From IMG/VR virus record IMGVR_UViG_3300006316_000001, positions 42,816 through 106,815 of that record: a DNA stretch of 64,000 bases, one strand, 5' to 3'. Origin of the DNA: a virus. The stretch's first letter is position 1, and every line of letters begins with the position of its first letter. Positions 33,101-41,087 of this stretch are shown one piece after another. Below the pieces are notes generated by a model that searched no databases, was not told the origin of the DNA, and saw only the letters and a program-made list of their open reading frames with translations. A program made the translations under genes and the position numbers.

Positions 33101-34352
33101 TTGTGTATATAACTGTCAGGTTGAAGACTTACGTTTGAATGCTAATAAGCAGAACAAGCAAGAGTTATTGACTGATGGTACGCGAAGAAGTGTTGCGGCT
33201 AAGACTCGTGGTCTTGGTAAGGTTCCGTACCTTCTAGCCTCGACTTTGGGCAGCTCAACTGGTAGAGAAGATGGCGTGTCATTCTATGGCGTGCAAGCGC
33301 GAATCCAGATCTATGGTAGATTGCCTGACGGTAGGTATGTTTCTGATGTCATTAGGGTTGGTGATGTAACCACATTCATCAATACCAATGATGGTACATC
33401 AACCACAATGGCATGTTCGAGCATCAATAAAAACGACAACTCTGCGTGGTTCTATTATGCTGACAGCTTTACCGAAAAGCCTAGTAATGATCCTGGATGG
33501 TTGAGCGGGACTGCTAATAATGACGCTAGTCATATGCGGTTCATGATCCATACTAGATTGTCTAGCGAGTTTGATTCTTTACCGTGGGTTGACATCATCG
33601 GTGATCCTGCTCGAATAGAGGCGACATTCCCTAATGGTGTTGTTGGACAGTACATCAACCAAATGCCAACTGGTTCAGAACTGGATTGGCCATTGAATGA
33701 GAAATGTTCATCATCAACTGCCGTATCAATCAACACTGTAAATGATGGTGTTGGGTGGATCACAACAGTTAGAACTGTTAATGGGATTAAGAACCAACTG
33801 GATGATGTGGCGTTCATAACTGACGCTGTCACGCTACTTCTGTACAACACAGAATCTGACTTCACGGCTCTTGATACCACTAATGATGTTGTTGGTGATT
33901 TGGGTGATGTGTTTTATTCTGATACGCATGCTGTTGCGTCCGGAAATCGTCTAATGTGCAGTCTTACTGGTGACATTGGTAAGCATGATGCGCACCCAAT
34001 AATGGGCTATTCACGCATGACCAATTATGTGATGCGTCGCAATACACTGAGATCTGAAGATGTTTATGACCATACCCACGCTTCGATTGATTTGGAAGCG
34101 CCACATTATGGTTCTAATGCATTTAAGGCTCTCCCTCACTTAATTGAGAAGAATGGTCTACTGTACATTCAATGGCGCGCAACACAGTTGGTGTATGATG
34201 ATGATTCATTCCTACCTTGGGGTGATGATAGCAGAATCACCATCGTTGACGGTGAGACAACCAAGACTGACCTTAATGGTCACACGGTTAAGGTTGTCAC
34301 GCACACTGAGTTGAATCCAGTCGGCATCGCTAACAACAACGAAACACTCTAA
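27189..34352 (+). CDS. Giant tail appendage protein with repeated lectin-like domains
   Basis: A 2387-residue protein, the largest gene here. The N-terminal domain (residues 1-125) looks like a BppU-type attachment module (TVRRGDTTLFRWCLEYVDP). Next come shaft segments and a short coiled coil (about 430-465). From about 620 to 1290 at least four jelly-roll units recur, each ending in a GxIWD(I/V/F)xLxD-type strand (GNIWDIKL, GDIFDLRI, GAVWDVRL, GRIWDFEL), as in concanavalin/LamG-like carbohydrate-binding folds. The last 700 residues are unique. It probably forms long receptor-binding fibres. Its length and multi-lectin layout are unusual. Confidence 0.85.
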   Translation: MAIQTESFPITVRRGDTTLFRWCLEYVDPVTGVVIGPVDMSGWVIRAAAKYDQASVVYNFPIDSTPVNGIFETYINEADSKKLLETDSSVGLTAKYEIEFTIPNGAREEVATVINAPFVVIPDLVGDDLGGDGGDPGTTLSSASSPFGVQSVNRSSSTQVTDLGNGTLFRVNTDPIEGLPTGITPESGEYDVRITFSESNPGYNSEITSIGTWEGIIFNTTQRLDDLVDTPNTKVDRAFLVSNTTQSTEWVKPTVTALDGIKIVDEELIDSPKVGLSITSIAQESQAASTTDMIAIEIPGVGVRKISVQKFNASVAAYRPRGSIALDNFSSGGTVTDDYDGVVVVNATTAPPTASNGASYVSTRDAESNSIDGTETNYKVGDILIWDGDSWVRATSGVESWQGKQGEVKVELGDLSSSIIHVGSNVGKSVETEQNEQNARLSQNETDIQTINTRSLENSAKIDAIEMAPVFPQSYDFEADKEIRKRALSGSGFIEWGKHPTNLSSFEMPINEGMFTSGSIDNSRKGLLTIGASNSALSLEGSSRSDYAVLNSEGVEYFLSDFEDDSYGIQAPFPDSPDGSKIFDNISGEVRKYNSNPGIGTEYEAYTINFDGNTWLDLSENRYMLPVGSTVEFKFIWTEVGGSNRLMFESYLQKSRVFVDGVTKNLAITGFNNPTINGAGVTSQTFTIEDGVEYHFSGTVVADTSTDRVGISSTGSAAFLGNIWDIKLASSEDGVDPIEFNTVKHQPKADNVPSFPTVGGDVNPNYVTGYYVDYDDDGVVKIPTFPLSDKLTLTVSFRADDVSRTMWFGTDSVSGGRLYFNNDVTQNQFDISIGSSANTLVFDRIDVGKVYTAVVELVKGSDGKYSATANMDGQTRTSYPETYTVDEIDDFWLGGMGNDGNPSDRWNGDIFDLRIEYPDAPDMNRYYSGFESVNPQDRLTVTDNDGFGENDWSPSFSEHSTSRYVEIPEWRPSEYGEHSIECMFRMPALPQSGKHYKLISDRTPEGAAAAGLYLSVDAAGRLNCNWFSALDFDTLEINKTYHLKYVQYAYSGSRKGQLFVNGVSVSDKMDVDAPITVVRSIGAGGYGHGLNGAVWDVRLIDNSMPNNDRHYPMTVNSVSRPTTKTVVDAGFDKDTAPFYSPDWGTSFNTRVAAIPEWVASSDSVIRFKTIVDAVAADGSDYMHWCGADGSNADSSVYVRVVDGTEYKFFFSGTTKNCEINGVAVQSGIVYNYLGQEVEITIYPEEGKKVQHIGARSSSGYGSINGRIWDFELIDNVDPTNSRFYPIVEERKDVIYELNGTDLLAQGWMSSTANSTFVDNVWTLTDGATSTNGIATAAAPSMEDGKTYILEYDFVAQTNDASTIQLRNSVGTSGGAEPFTVLGTFSGTHRYTGTWEFTTDDNGGFRGIYIRCLSVDSGDSLTIEKFTIRDAESVTSGTVMAETLRTDFTENQDFTVTSYWNYINGSSAIIRNNGYVEFDGSLDDCRIGRDLPTIEVEEVEFSFEIYDYVAGSCTLYYYGPESENDDGPTTTVTGNGVYTGTIKCDKSYGYSGRIMIRGRDVSSQFPEFKIRNVSVIPVRDGTLTNFPEGSEWAIAGVSGKTDGTLGGGFPEGSEWSQAQLPNTDGIMENFSTTWKYNSGVYEAEVNGNATGVDMLLTAPQKAFLAVDDDPKFSVIVDRKDFVFIETWREDLALHDLVAPNGCVQYQKSTHDGVSLSLIDPLKQGYSAYGEWDNVTRGYFATWSTMTNAEKLKWSENPANNIHYSADDGKFYQEKFRVCVAEGVGNGWRVSHGDTFWRNYTSLIYVSDLDRTMVLPIQGATTTPYGLTTGESAYRTPGYANRAVVKYLANYDVASARVFNNIEYDSSISATGYANCIPVALVQRMNQGSYDLRLNPYGTATPTCPPEIQSYMVCKQIDDVLQINQTSLSQCFATGNRYGVGGYIAGRYADTGVVGSGSSLNGIRGGVENTFCDCVYNCQVEDLRLNANKQNKQELLTDGTRRSVAAKTRGLGKVPYLLASTLGSSTGREDGVSFYGVQARIQIYGRLPDGRYVSDVIRVGDVTTFINTNDGTSTTMACSSINKNDNSAWFYYADSFTEKPSNDPGWLSGTANNDASHMRFMIHTRLSSEFDSLPWVDIIGDPARIEATFPNGVVGQYINQMPTGSELDWPLNEKCSSSTAVSINTVNDGVGWITTVRTVNGIKNQLDDVAFITDAVTLLLYNTESDFTALDTTNDVVGDLGDVFYSDTHAVASGNRLMCSLTGDIGKHDAHPIMGYSRMTNYVMRRNTLRSEDVYDHTHASIDLEAPHYGSNAFKALPHLIEKNGLLYIQWRATQLVYDDDSFLPWGDDSRITIVDGETTKTDLNGHTVKVVTHTELNPVGIANNNETL

Positions 34353-34358
34353 AAATAA

Positions 34359-34378
34359 GGGGGTATCTCTATACCCCC
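34359..34378 (+). terminator. Hairpin after the giant appendage gene
   Basis: GGGGGTAT-CTCT-ATACCCCC is a perfect 8-bp stem beginning 6 bases after the stop. Only AATT follows, so it may be a weak terminator or an RNA-stability element. Confidence 0.5.
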
Positions 34379-34401
34379 AATTCCTTACTATGGAGAAACT
34401 G

Positions 34402-36660
34402 ATGGACAAGATAATCACTTCTAGTGTGAGTGGGCGAGTCCCCACAACCACTAATTTGAGCACCCAACAGGTGGCGGTTAATACTGCTGATGGTGCAATT
34501 TATGCTAATGATGGTAATGGTAACATTATTCAATTAAACACCACCATTGATAGTGACCTAAACTTCAAGGGTGCTATAACAATAACATCAGAGACCACGC
34601 CCGAAGTTCCTGATGTTAACACACATAGACAGGGTGATTATTACGTTCTTTCCAATCCTGATAATTACTCAGATTGGAACGGGTACGGACAAATTTTTAA
34701 CCAAGACATGTTAATGCATAATGGTACGACATGGCAAGTATCATCAAGTAAAGAAGCATTTGATGGAATCTACGTCAATATCGATGGTGACCAGATGAAC
34801 GGTCCATTGACCTTGCCGTCGGGTACACCAACCAATGATAATCATGCCACGAATAAAAAGTTCGTCACTGACTTAGATGCCACTAGCGTTAAACTATCCG
34901 GAAATCAGAACGTTTCAGGTCGTAAACGCTTTACAACCACAGACTCTTTAAAAGTACCCGTTGGTGACACTTCAGAGCGCGGTACTGGTGAAATGGGTGC
35001 ATTTCGCTTTAATTCTGACACTGGTGAAGCTGAGATGCACAACGGTGTTGAATGGGCTTCTGTTGGTGGTGGAGGTATTCCTGAATATGTCATCAAAACG
35101 ATAGGTTCAACATATAGTCTAGATAGAAATGCTGGTGTTCTAGTTGACACCACTTCAACTGGCGGTGACGTCACAATCACATTACCTGATAATGGTGATG
35201 GTGTGATTGCTGGTGATTGGATATCTATTGGTATGTATACCACTGCTGATCACAATATCATCATCAAGTCTTCTGATCATAAAATTATGGGACTGTCTGA
35301 GGATTTCGTAATTAATGTTGACTACCAAGTACTGACATTCAGTTTTGTCGATACGGTTGTTGGGTGGAAAATAGTACAGGCTGTCGGTGAATCGGAATCG
35401 CCTCAAGCTGTTAAGACAGTTGTGAAAGGTACGTATGAAAAGGGGACTACCACATTCGATATTGTTTATGATGTTGGATATGTTGACGTGTTTGTCGGTG
35501 GCTTCAAGCTGGCCGACACAGAGTACACCGCGGATGATGGTGCGACTGTTGTTCTAAATAACGGTCTAATGGTGGAATCTTACGTCTATATCCAAGCATG
35601 GAACCACATGGGTGTTGAAGAGATTAACAGTGGCATGGTGTTATACGATGACACTAATTCTGATCTGAGTGTGGATACCGTTAAAGCCGCTCTAGATGTT
35701 GTGACCAAGAAGTCAGAGTTGTTGGATAAAGTGTTGACTGAATACGCTAACCCTAACCTAATTATTAATGGTGACATGGGTGTTTGGCAACGAAGTACAG
35801 ACTTTACAGGCAAAAGTGGCTATCAATCAGTTGACCGTTGGAGACATACATCAAGCACTACCCGCGTTCAGCGATGGGACTACCCCACAGGTGCAATCCT
35901 AACAAAGTATGCTGCTTCAGTCTCCGGAACGGGAACGTACATCGGTATTGAGCAACGTATTGAGGAAGGGTACAAACTTATTGGTCAACAGATAACTTTT
36001 AGTTTCCAAGCAGACTTTGATAGTTCTGACGACCCTTATGTATTCTTACGTTTCCATAAAATCTCAGATGGTTCAGTTATTTCTACTGGAATATCTATCC
36101 CAATAGTTACAACGTCGGGATGGAATCGATACATCTACACTGTGGATTTAGATGATCTGACAGAAGATGTAGATGTAGATGCTGATGATGTTATGTTAAA
36201 GGTTCAGATAATAGGTAACGGCTCCAATACTGCAACATCAGAGTTCAGGATCACAGCGATTAAGTTGGAGTCTGGATCAGTAGCAACTCCTTTTGTGGCT
36301 GATGATCCACAAACTAACCTTGCTAAGTGTCAGCGATACTACTATAGGGACTCTTCAGTTAATGGTACTTATGCGCCAATCTGCCCAGTGATTAAGTTTG
36401 GTGCTAGTAGTTTGATGGGTACAATTCCCTTACCAGTTAGAATGCGCATTACACCTGAATTTGTAATCTCTGACGCTGGTCACTTTCGTCTGATCGATCA
36501 AAATGCTGCGGTGCTGACAGATGTTACTAAGTACACTTATCCGTCAAAAGACCGCATCGGCATAGTAGTCGCAGCGAGCGGATTAGCTTCAGGGGATGTG
36601 GCATCAATGTTTACATTTAATAGTACTGTTGGTTGGTACGAAGCGGACGCTGAACTTTAG
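34402..36660 (+). CDS. Tail fibre protein 1 with 'NGDxxVWQR' domain
   Basis: A 752-residue fibre. The N-terminal part (SGRVPTTTNLSTQQVAVNT, then ANDGNGNIIQLN) resembles fibre attachment domains. The C-terminal domain (residues about 450-752) begins NPNLIINGDMGVWQRSTDF, includes VATPFVADDPQTNLAKCQRY and ends YEADAEL. This same domain recurs in the next two genes. I chose ATG 34402 with GGAG upstream. Probably a receptor-binding fibre. Confidence 0.82.
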   Translation: MDKIITSSVSGRVPTTTNLSTQQVAVNTADGAIYANDGNGNIIQLNTTIDSDLNFKGAITITSETTPEVPDVNTHRQGDYYVLSNPDNYSDWNGYGQIFNQDMLMHNGTTWQVSSSKEAFDGIYVNIDGDQMNGPLTLPSGTPTNDNHATNKKFVTDLDATSVKLSGNQNVSGRKRFTTTDSLKVPVGDTSERGTGEMGAFRFNSDTGEAEMHNGVEWASVGGGGIPEYVIKTIGSTYSLDRNAGVLVDTTSTGGDVTITLPDNGDGVIAGDWISIGMYTTADHNIIIKSSDHKIMGLSEDFVINVDYQVLTFSFVDTVVGWKIVQAVGESESPQAVKTVVKGTYEKGTTTFDIVYDVGYVDVFVGGFKLADTEYTADDGATVVLNNGLMVESYVYIQAWNHMGVEEINSGMVLYDDTNSDLSVDTVKAALDVVTKKSELLDKVLTEYANPNLIINGDMGVWQRSTDFTGKSGYQSVDRWRHTSSTTRVQRWDYPTGAILTKYAASVSGTGTYIGIEQRIEEGYKLIGQQITFSFQADFDSSDDPYVFLRFHKISDGSVISTGISIPIVTTSGWNRYIYTVDLDDLTEDVDVDADDVMLKVQIIGNGSNTATSEFRITAIKLESGSVATPFVADDPQTNLAKCQRYYYRDSSVNGTYAPICPVIKFGASSLMGTIPLPVRMRITPEFVISDAGHFRLIDQNAAVLTDVTKYTYPSKDRIGIVVAASGLASGDVASMFTFNSTVGWYEADAEL

Positions 36661-36690
36661 TCACTGATTATTGTCTAAGAGGAAAATATA

Positions 36691-37695
36691 ATGAGTAATA
36701 CGGGTAACTTTTTTGGTGGGGGATCATACAATCCCGACATTGAACAGAACACAAAAGATATACAGAAAATTCCTGGAAAAAACCTGTTAATTAATGGTGA
36801 CTTCTCGGTTTGGCAACGAGGAGCATCATTCACTGGTTATGTGTATGGGTCAGATAGATGGGTTGGTGGTACAAATGCGGTAACTTCCAAGCAGTGGTCT
36901 GAGGATTATGGAACAGTTTGTAGGGTACGTGCTACATCTAATCCTTCAGCTGCTGTACTCCAACAAGCTGTTGAGTTACTTAATACTGGTTTTGGTGTTG
37001 CTTATTCTCCATTCCAGAAAGAGACTACGTACACTATCACAGTCAGAGGTGATTCGGGTGGTGTTCTAGTTACGCCGAATGTTAGATGGGCTGAGGGTAC
37101 TGCAACTGCTAGTGTTCCTGCATCGAGTTCCACTTTCACCCCCAAGGCACTTGTGAGTACAGGAACAACTTGGTCATTCACAATGAATAGCGATTTAGAT
37201 TCTGCGACACACAAGTGTATGGTACTCTATTTTGCTTTGGGTACGATAAATCAGGATGTTGATTTCTACGATGTGAAGCTGGAACATGGTGATGTGGCTA
37301 CACCTTTTGTGGCTGATGACCCTGCCACTAACCTTGCTAAGTGTCAGCGCTACTTCTTTACAACAAGAGGTAGAGGTAAGTCCGGTGTATTCGGGAATGG
37401 TACAATTTCTAGTACAGCATCAGGAACATTCCAAGTAGGTGTACCTTTGCCTACATGTATGCGAGTGACGAAGGCAACAGTATCCCTATCAGGGGATCAT
37501 TCCATATATGGCGTTAGTAGCGCGGGTGGTACAATTACCGAAGAAGTTACTATGACGGATGGTGGCGCAGGTGCCGACATCGGTTTCGTGGATATCATAC
37601 TTCAATCAGAAAGTGCCCCTACTAATATGCGCGGCTCGGTAGCTTTCCGTGGAATGACATCAGCTTCGTATATGGACGCGGATGCAGAACTTTAA
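36691..37695 (+). CDS. Tail fibre protein 2, paralogue of fibre 1 C terminus
   Basis: A 334-residue protein with a short N terminus (NIEQNTKDIQ-type coiled start) followed by the repeated domain NLLINGDFSVWQRGASFTG, then VATPFVADDPATNLAKCQRY and the ending YMDADAEL. It matches the C-terminal half of fibre 1. A 21-nt stretch around 'NLAKCQR' is identical in all three genes. Ribosome site GAGGAAAA. Confidence 0.8.
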   Translation: MSNTGNFFGGGSYNPDIEQNTKDIQKIPGKNLLINGDFSVWQRGASFTGYVYGSDRWVGGTNAVTSKQWSEDYGTVCRVRATSNPSAAVLQQAVELLNTGFGVAYSPFQKETTYTITVRGDSGGVLVTPNVRWAEGTATASVPASSSTFTPKALVSTGTTWSFTMNSDLDSATHKCMVLYFALGTINQDVDFYDVKLEHGDVATPFVADDPATNLAKCQRYFFTTRGRGKSGVFGNGTISSTASGTFQVGVPLPTCMRVTKATVSLSGDHSIYGVSSAGGTITEEVTMTDGGAGADIGFVDIILQSESAPTNMRGSVAFRGMTSASYMDADAEL

Positions 37696-37710
37696 CGAGG
37701 GTAATACAAA

Positions 37711-38670
37711 ATGGCAACAAATATTTTTGATAGATCGCAGTTGGATTCGCGTTCTAACCCAAATCTTCTGACTAATGGTGATTTCACGGTTTGGCAACGC
37801 GGAACAGTAAGCTCACACACCGGATTCGCTTTCGCATTAACTGCTGATAGATGGTTTACCTATGTTGGTGGTGGAACTATTACAGTGAGTGAGGGCTACG
37901 GTTACGGCTCAGGTGTACAGAAACAGGGATTCTTCATAGATTCGGATAATGGTGCCACTGATGTTCAGATAGGTCAGCGAATTGAATCATCCATGTTTTC
38001 TAGTAATGATTTTGGATACGGAGAACAATTCACATTCTCTATTTGGGTTTATGGGGAATCAGATGATAATGATCTGGGTTTCGTAGTCAGCGTGCCGGAC
38101 ACCGTTGATTCCTATACTTCTGCTACAACCAAAGTAGCTGAATATTTTGGTACGCCTAAAGCGAACGAATGGACTAAACTTACTATTACATTTCCATGGC
38201 ACAAAGATTTCAATAGAGGTATGCAAATTGCTATAACGATTGCTGGCACTTTCCAGCAAGGTTTGACGTTCTCACGTGCCAAGCTGGAAACTGGACCAGT
38301 AGCCACTCCATTCATTCCGGATCATCCAGCAGTTAACCTTGCTAAGTGTCAGCGATACTACCAAGTATGGAAAAGTCTTGAAGTGGTGGGTATGGCAAAC
38401 GTGTATACATCATCTAATCATGGTTTACACATAACGCCCATAGTAACAATGAGAACCACCCCTTTGGTTGATTTTAACCAACTCTACGTCCTCGCCCAAG
38501 GAGGGTCTGGTGATGTTGGGATAATCTCATCCAGTAACGTAATCATCAAACCTCACTCCGTGTATGCTACTTTAGGTACTGGTGCTATTTCTGGTGCTGT
38601 TGCGGGTATGGCGTTGTCTTGTCGCGTACAGGGTGGAGCCACTTTTTATCTAGACGCGGAAATTTTCTAA
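37711..38670 (+). CDS. Tail fibre protein 3, paralogue of fibre 1 C terminus
   Basis: A 319-residue protein: NPNLLTNGDFTVWQRGTVSS, a central jelly-roll-like part, VATPFIPDHPAVNLAKCQRY and the ending YLDAEIF. It is the third tandem copy of the fibre domain and the most divergent. The very short N terminus (about 18 residues) suggests that it attaches by another route or is a ligand-binding cap. Confidence 0.8.
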   Translation: MATNIFDRSQLDSRSNPNLLTNGDFTVWQRGTVSSHTGFAFALTADRWFTYVGGGTITVSEGYGYGSGVQKQGFFIDSDNGATDVQIGQRIESSMFSSNDFGYGEQFTFSIWVYGESDDNDLGFVVSVPDTVDSYTSATTKVAEYFGTPKANEWTKLTITFPWHKDFNRGMQIAITIAGTFQQGLTFSRAKLETGPVATPFIPDHPAVNLAKCQRYYQVWKSLEVVGMANVYTSSNHGLHITPIVTMRTTPLVDFNQLYVLAQGGSGDVGIISSSNVIIKPHSVYATLGTGAISGAVAGMALSCRVQGGATFYLDAEIF

Positions 38671-38693
38671 GCACAGAACTTTAAGGGATTACT

Positions 38694-39056
38694 ATGTCAG
38701 TAAATAGATTCATAAAAGATTCTATGTATCTCGGCACCGATTACCATATCGACCTTTCCGAAGAGGTTAATGGAATTGAGCAGAGATTCCGTGATGTTGA
38801 TGGGAACGCTCTTGCCACATTTTCTGGTGGTATTCGAGACGGTGATGCCCAATTCCAAGTTGACTTCACATTCACACTTCTCGATGACTTCACGGTTCGT
38901 TGTAGTTTTGACTCAACTGACACGATAAATACGTTTGTCGAATCAGGTAAAGAGTACGATTTCGGGGTAAGGGTTAATTACTCTGGGGATCACGAAGGAG
39001 GTAATGACTTCCTTTTGTTCCAAGGTAAATTGGAAATCAAGACAACACTATTCTAG
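38694..39056 (+). CDS. Hypothetical structural-type protein
   Basis: A 120-residue protein, MSVNRFIKDSMYLGTDYH, beta-rich with many Asp, Phe and Thr. GGGA lies upstream of the start. It sits between the fibre genes and the lysis cassette and may be a fibre chaperone or minor tail part; no motif decides. Confidence 0.7.
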   Translation: MSVNRFIKDSMYLGTDYHIDLSEEVNGIEQRFRDVDGNALATFSGGIRDGDAQFQVDFTFTLLDDFTVRCSFDSTDTINTFVESGKEYDFGVRVNYSGDHEGGNDFLLFQGKLEIKTTLF

Positions 39057-39066
39057 GGAGCGTGGT

Positions 39067-39741
39067 ATGAGAAAAACATCAATCACACGTGTGGAGCAAA
39101 ACACTGTGGTCAGTACTACTAGCCAGCGCCTGACTAGAGTCAAGCATGGGCAGTACCAAGGGACTCCAGTTGTTAATGTTTCATACGATATCAATGGGCG
39201 CATGGTTGAGACTCTCACTAATGGCTCATCTAATACTATAACCAACCCCAATGAAGTTCCTCTGGGTGACAGAGATGTTGGGAAAGTCCTGATGATTAAT
39301 AGGACTGGTGATATGACTTGGGTACAAACACCCCAACTCATAGGGTTTGCTACATTCAAACCTGAAACTAAAACCATTTCTGATCCTTCAGAATATTCGT
39401 ACATTGGCACACAAAGTGGTGTTAGAGTTTCAAAGGACTCTACACAAGGGGCGTACAGACTCACTGTTGATGAGACGCAAATCTCGACCGATACACAAAT
39501 CTCGGTTGATGGTGATCCGTACGGAAGTTCATCTGGGCAATATGAGTGGCGAATTGTAGAACATCTTGTTAAGCAGGGTGAGGTTGGCGATGTATGGTCA
39601 GCCCCTAAACGATGGTCATCAGACGGCAAATATGCAATTCTTGAACATGTGTCACTTAACTCTGACGGTTGCGTTCTTGAAGATTACACTATTTCTGATG
39701 TTGATAACTCAATTCGCGTGGAGCTATGGAAGAAATTTTAA
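39067..39741 (+). CDS. Hypothetical tail-region protein
   Basis: A 224-residue protein from ATG 39067 (GGGAGCG upstream), beginning MRKTSITRVEQNTVVSTTSQ. The composition is beta-rich with Ser and Thr, as in fibre parts, and it ends IRVELWKKF. It starts 10 bases after the previous gene. I see no enzyme motif. Confidence 0.72.
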   Translation: MRKTSITRVEQNTVVSTTSQRLTRVKHGQYQGTPVVNVSYDINGRMVETLTNGSSNTITNPNEVPLGDRDVGKVLMINRTGDMTWVQTPQLIGFATFKPETKTISDPSEYSYIGTQSGVRVSKDSTQGAYRLTVDETQISTDTQISVDGDPYGSSSGQYEWRIVEHLVKQGEVGDVWSAPKRWSSDGKYAILEHVSLNSDGCVLEDYTISDVDNSIRVELWKKF

Positions 39742-39751
39742 TATTTTAATC

Positions 39752-39772
39752 GCGGTGGTTAGTACCCGCCGC
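39752..39772 (+). terminator. Hairpin before lysis cassette
   Basis: GCGGTGG-TTAGTAC-CCGCCGC, a 7-bp GC-rich stem with one G-U pair, lies 11 bases after the previous stop. There is no U-run, so it is a weak terminator candidate or mRNA-processing hairpin. Confidence 0.45.
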
Positions 39773-39830
39773 CTACATGGAATGACTCTGCAGTAGGAAT
39801 GGGAATCGCGTCATGTGGAGATGTAATAAC

Positions 39831-40229
39831 ATGAGCAATAAAATAGGAATTGTTGTAGCTGTTATGACATTGTTACTATCAATGGCAGCTAACGTGGGTA
39901 TGGATTCTTATCGGGACGGTACGGTAGATACCGAGATACAGACCATAAAACTTGAATTAGAGAGTCGAAAGCAATATCTTGCTGTTTTGCGTGATCTTTC
40001 TTCACGAGTGACGACACTTGAAACTAACGAAATAACCCGAGATTCCGTCATCAACAAGATATTGGAAAAACAAGAAGCTATGGAAGATCGCCTAGTAGAA
40101 ACTGAAATCACGGCAGCAGAGACCATGACAGTTTTGACTGCGGCGACAGAGGCTATAACAAAGCAAACTGAAGCGACAACTAAACTAACTGAGCAGGTAA
40201 TACGGTTGGAAGAAAAGATTAAGAAATAG
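39831..40229 (+). CDS. Membrane-anchored coiled-coil protein of lysis cassette
   Basis: A 132-residue protein from ATG 39831 (GGAGAT upstream). One N-terminal transmembrane segment (IGIVVAVMTLLLSMAANVG, residues 5-23) is followed by a long coiled coil to the C terminus. The layout and position just before the holin resemble an inner-membrane spanin or a holin partner. No lipobox-bearing outer spanin is visible nearby, so the role is tentative. Confidence 0.72.
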   Translation: MSNKIGIVVAVMTLLLSMAANVGMDSYRDGTVDTEIQTIKLELESRKQYLAVLRDLSSRVTTLETNEITRDSVINKILEKQEAMEDRLVETEITAAETMTVLTAATEAITKQTEATTKLTEQVIRLEEKIKK

Positions 40230-40240
40230 GGAGCTATATC

Positions 40241-40660
40241 ATGAACATACCATTCATTTCCCCACTCATCACCGCAGTAGGGAACTACTTTAATGAGGGG
40301 CAGAAAATAAGAGCCGCGAAGCAGGAAAGAGCTGACGTTTTACGTGAGAAATCTCTGGATGCTAAGATTGATGCTATTAAGAACGGACAACAAGCCGATA
40401 TTGAGAAGGACACTAACTTCAAGGCTGGATGGATGGATGACTTTTCGTTCTTTGTGTTCATGATTCCCGCAATCTTAGCCTTCTTCCCTGACATGGTACC
40501 ACATGTCACTGCTGGTTTCGAAGCTTTAGATAAAATGCCTTTATGGTACCAATATGCCCTTGGTGGTATGTTGGTAGCCGTGTGGGGTTATCGTCGACTA
40601 GTCACACCAATTGTGGAAGTCGTTGTTAAACAATGGGTATCGCGTATCCCCAAACTTTAG
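40241..40660 (+). CDS. Holin, three-transmembrane type
   Basis: A 139-residue protein. Residues 20-60 are charged and helical, then come hydrophobic segments around FFVFMIPAILAFFPDMV (about 70-87) and WYQYALGGMLVAVWGYRRL (about 101-120), with an amphipathic C-terminal helix. The pattern GWMDDF...WYQYALGGM...WGYRR matches 3TM phage holins. It directly precedes the endolysin gene, so a pore-forming lysis role is likely. Confidence 0.85.
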   Translation: MNIPFISPLITAVGNYFNEGQKIRAAKQERADVLREKSLDAKIDAIKNGQQADIEKDTNFKAGWMDDFSFFVFMIPAILAFFPDMVPHVTAGFEALDKMPLWYQYALGGMLVAVWGYRRLVTPIVEVVVKQWVSRIPKL

Positions 40661-40669
40661 AGAATTATT

Positions 40670-41065
40670 ATGTCTTTTAAATATGGAACATCATCACTTG
40701 CGCATCTAGAATCGTGCACACCAAACATCCAACGTCTATTCAAATCTCTTATCGAAGATTATGACATCACAATCATTTGTGGTCATCGCGGTAAGGCTGA
40801 ACAAGACGCTGCTGTGGCATCAGGGGCGTCTACGACACCTTGGCCAAAATCCAAGCATAACTCTTACCCATCATGTGGTGTTGACGCTGCTCTTTATCCT
40901 ATTGATTGGGAAGACGAAGGGCGTCACTACATGTTCGTGGGAATCGTGAAAGAACGTGCCCGTCAAATGGGTATTAAGATTCGCGCTGGAGCTGACTGGG
41001 ATGGTGATTGGAACACTGATGACCAGAAGTTCAATGATCTTGTTCATTTCGAGGAAATCATCTAG
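40670..41065 (+). CDS. Endolysin, M15 family peptidase
   Basis: A 131-residue D-Ala-D-Ala carboxypeptidase/L-alanyl-D-glutamate peptidase-type enzyme. Zinc ligands and catalytic residues are visible: H63 in SKHNSYPSCGVDAALYP with D72, and H126 in the C-terminal DLVHFEE. The length equals that of single-domain phage T5-type endolysins. There is no signal peptide, so it depends on the holin encoded just upstream. Confidence 0.9.
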   Translation: MSFKYGTSSLAHLESCTPNIQRLFKSLIEDYDITIICGHRGKAEQDAAVASGASTTPWPKSKHNSYPSCGVDAALYPIDWEDEGRHYMFVGIVKERARQMGIKIRAGADWDGDWNTDDQKFNDLVHFEEII

Positions 41066-41087
41066 AACAAGATAAAAGGAGTCAAGT

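Noticed and set aside
39048-39629. 193-residue open frame on the minus strand
   Set aside because: It lies antisense to a well-supported plus-strand gene with a good ribosome site; a frame shadow.
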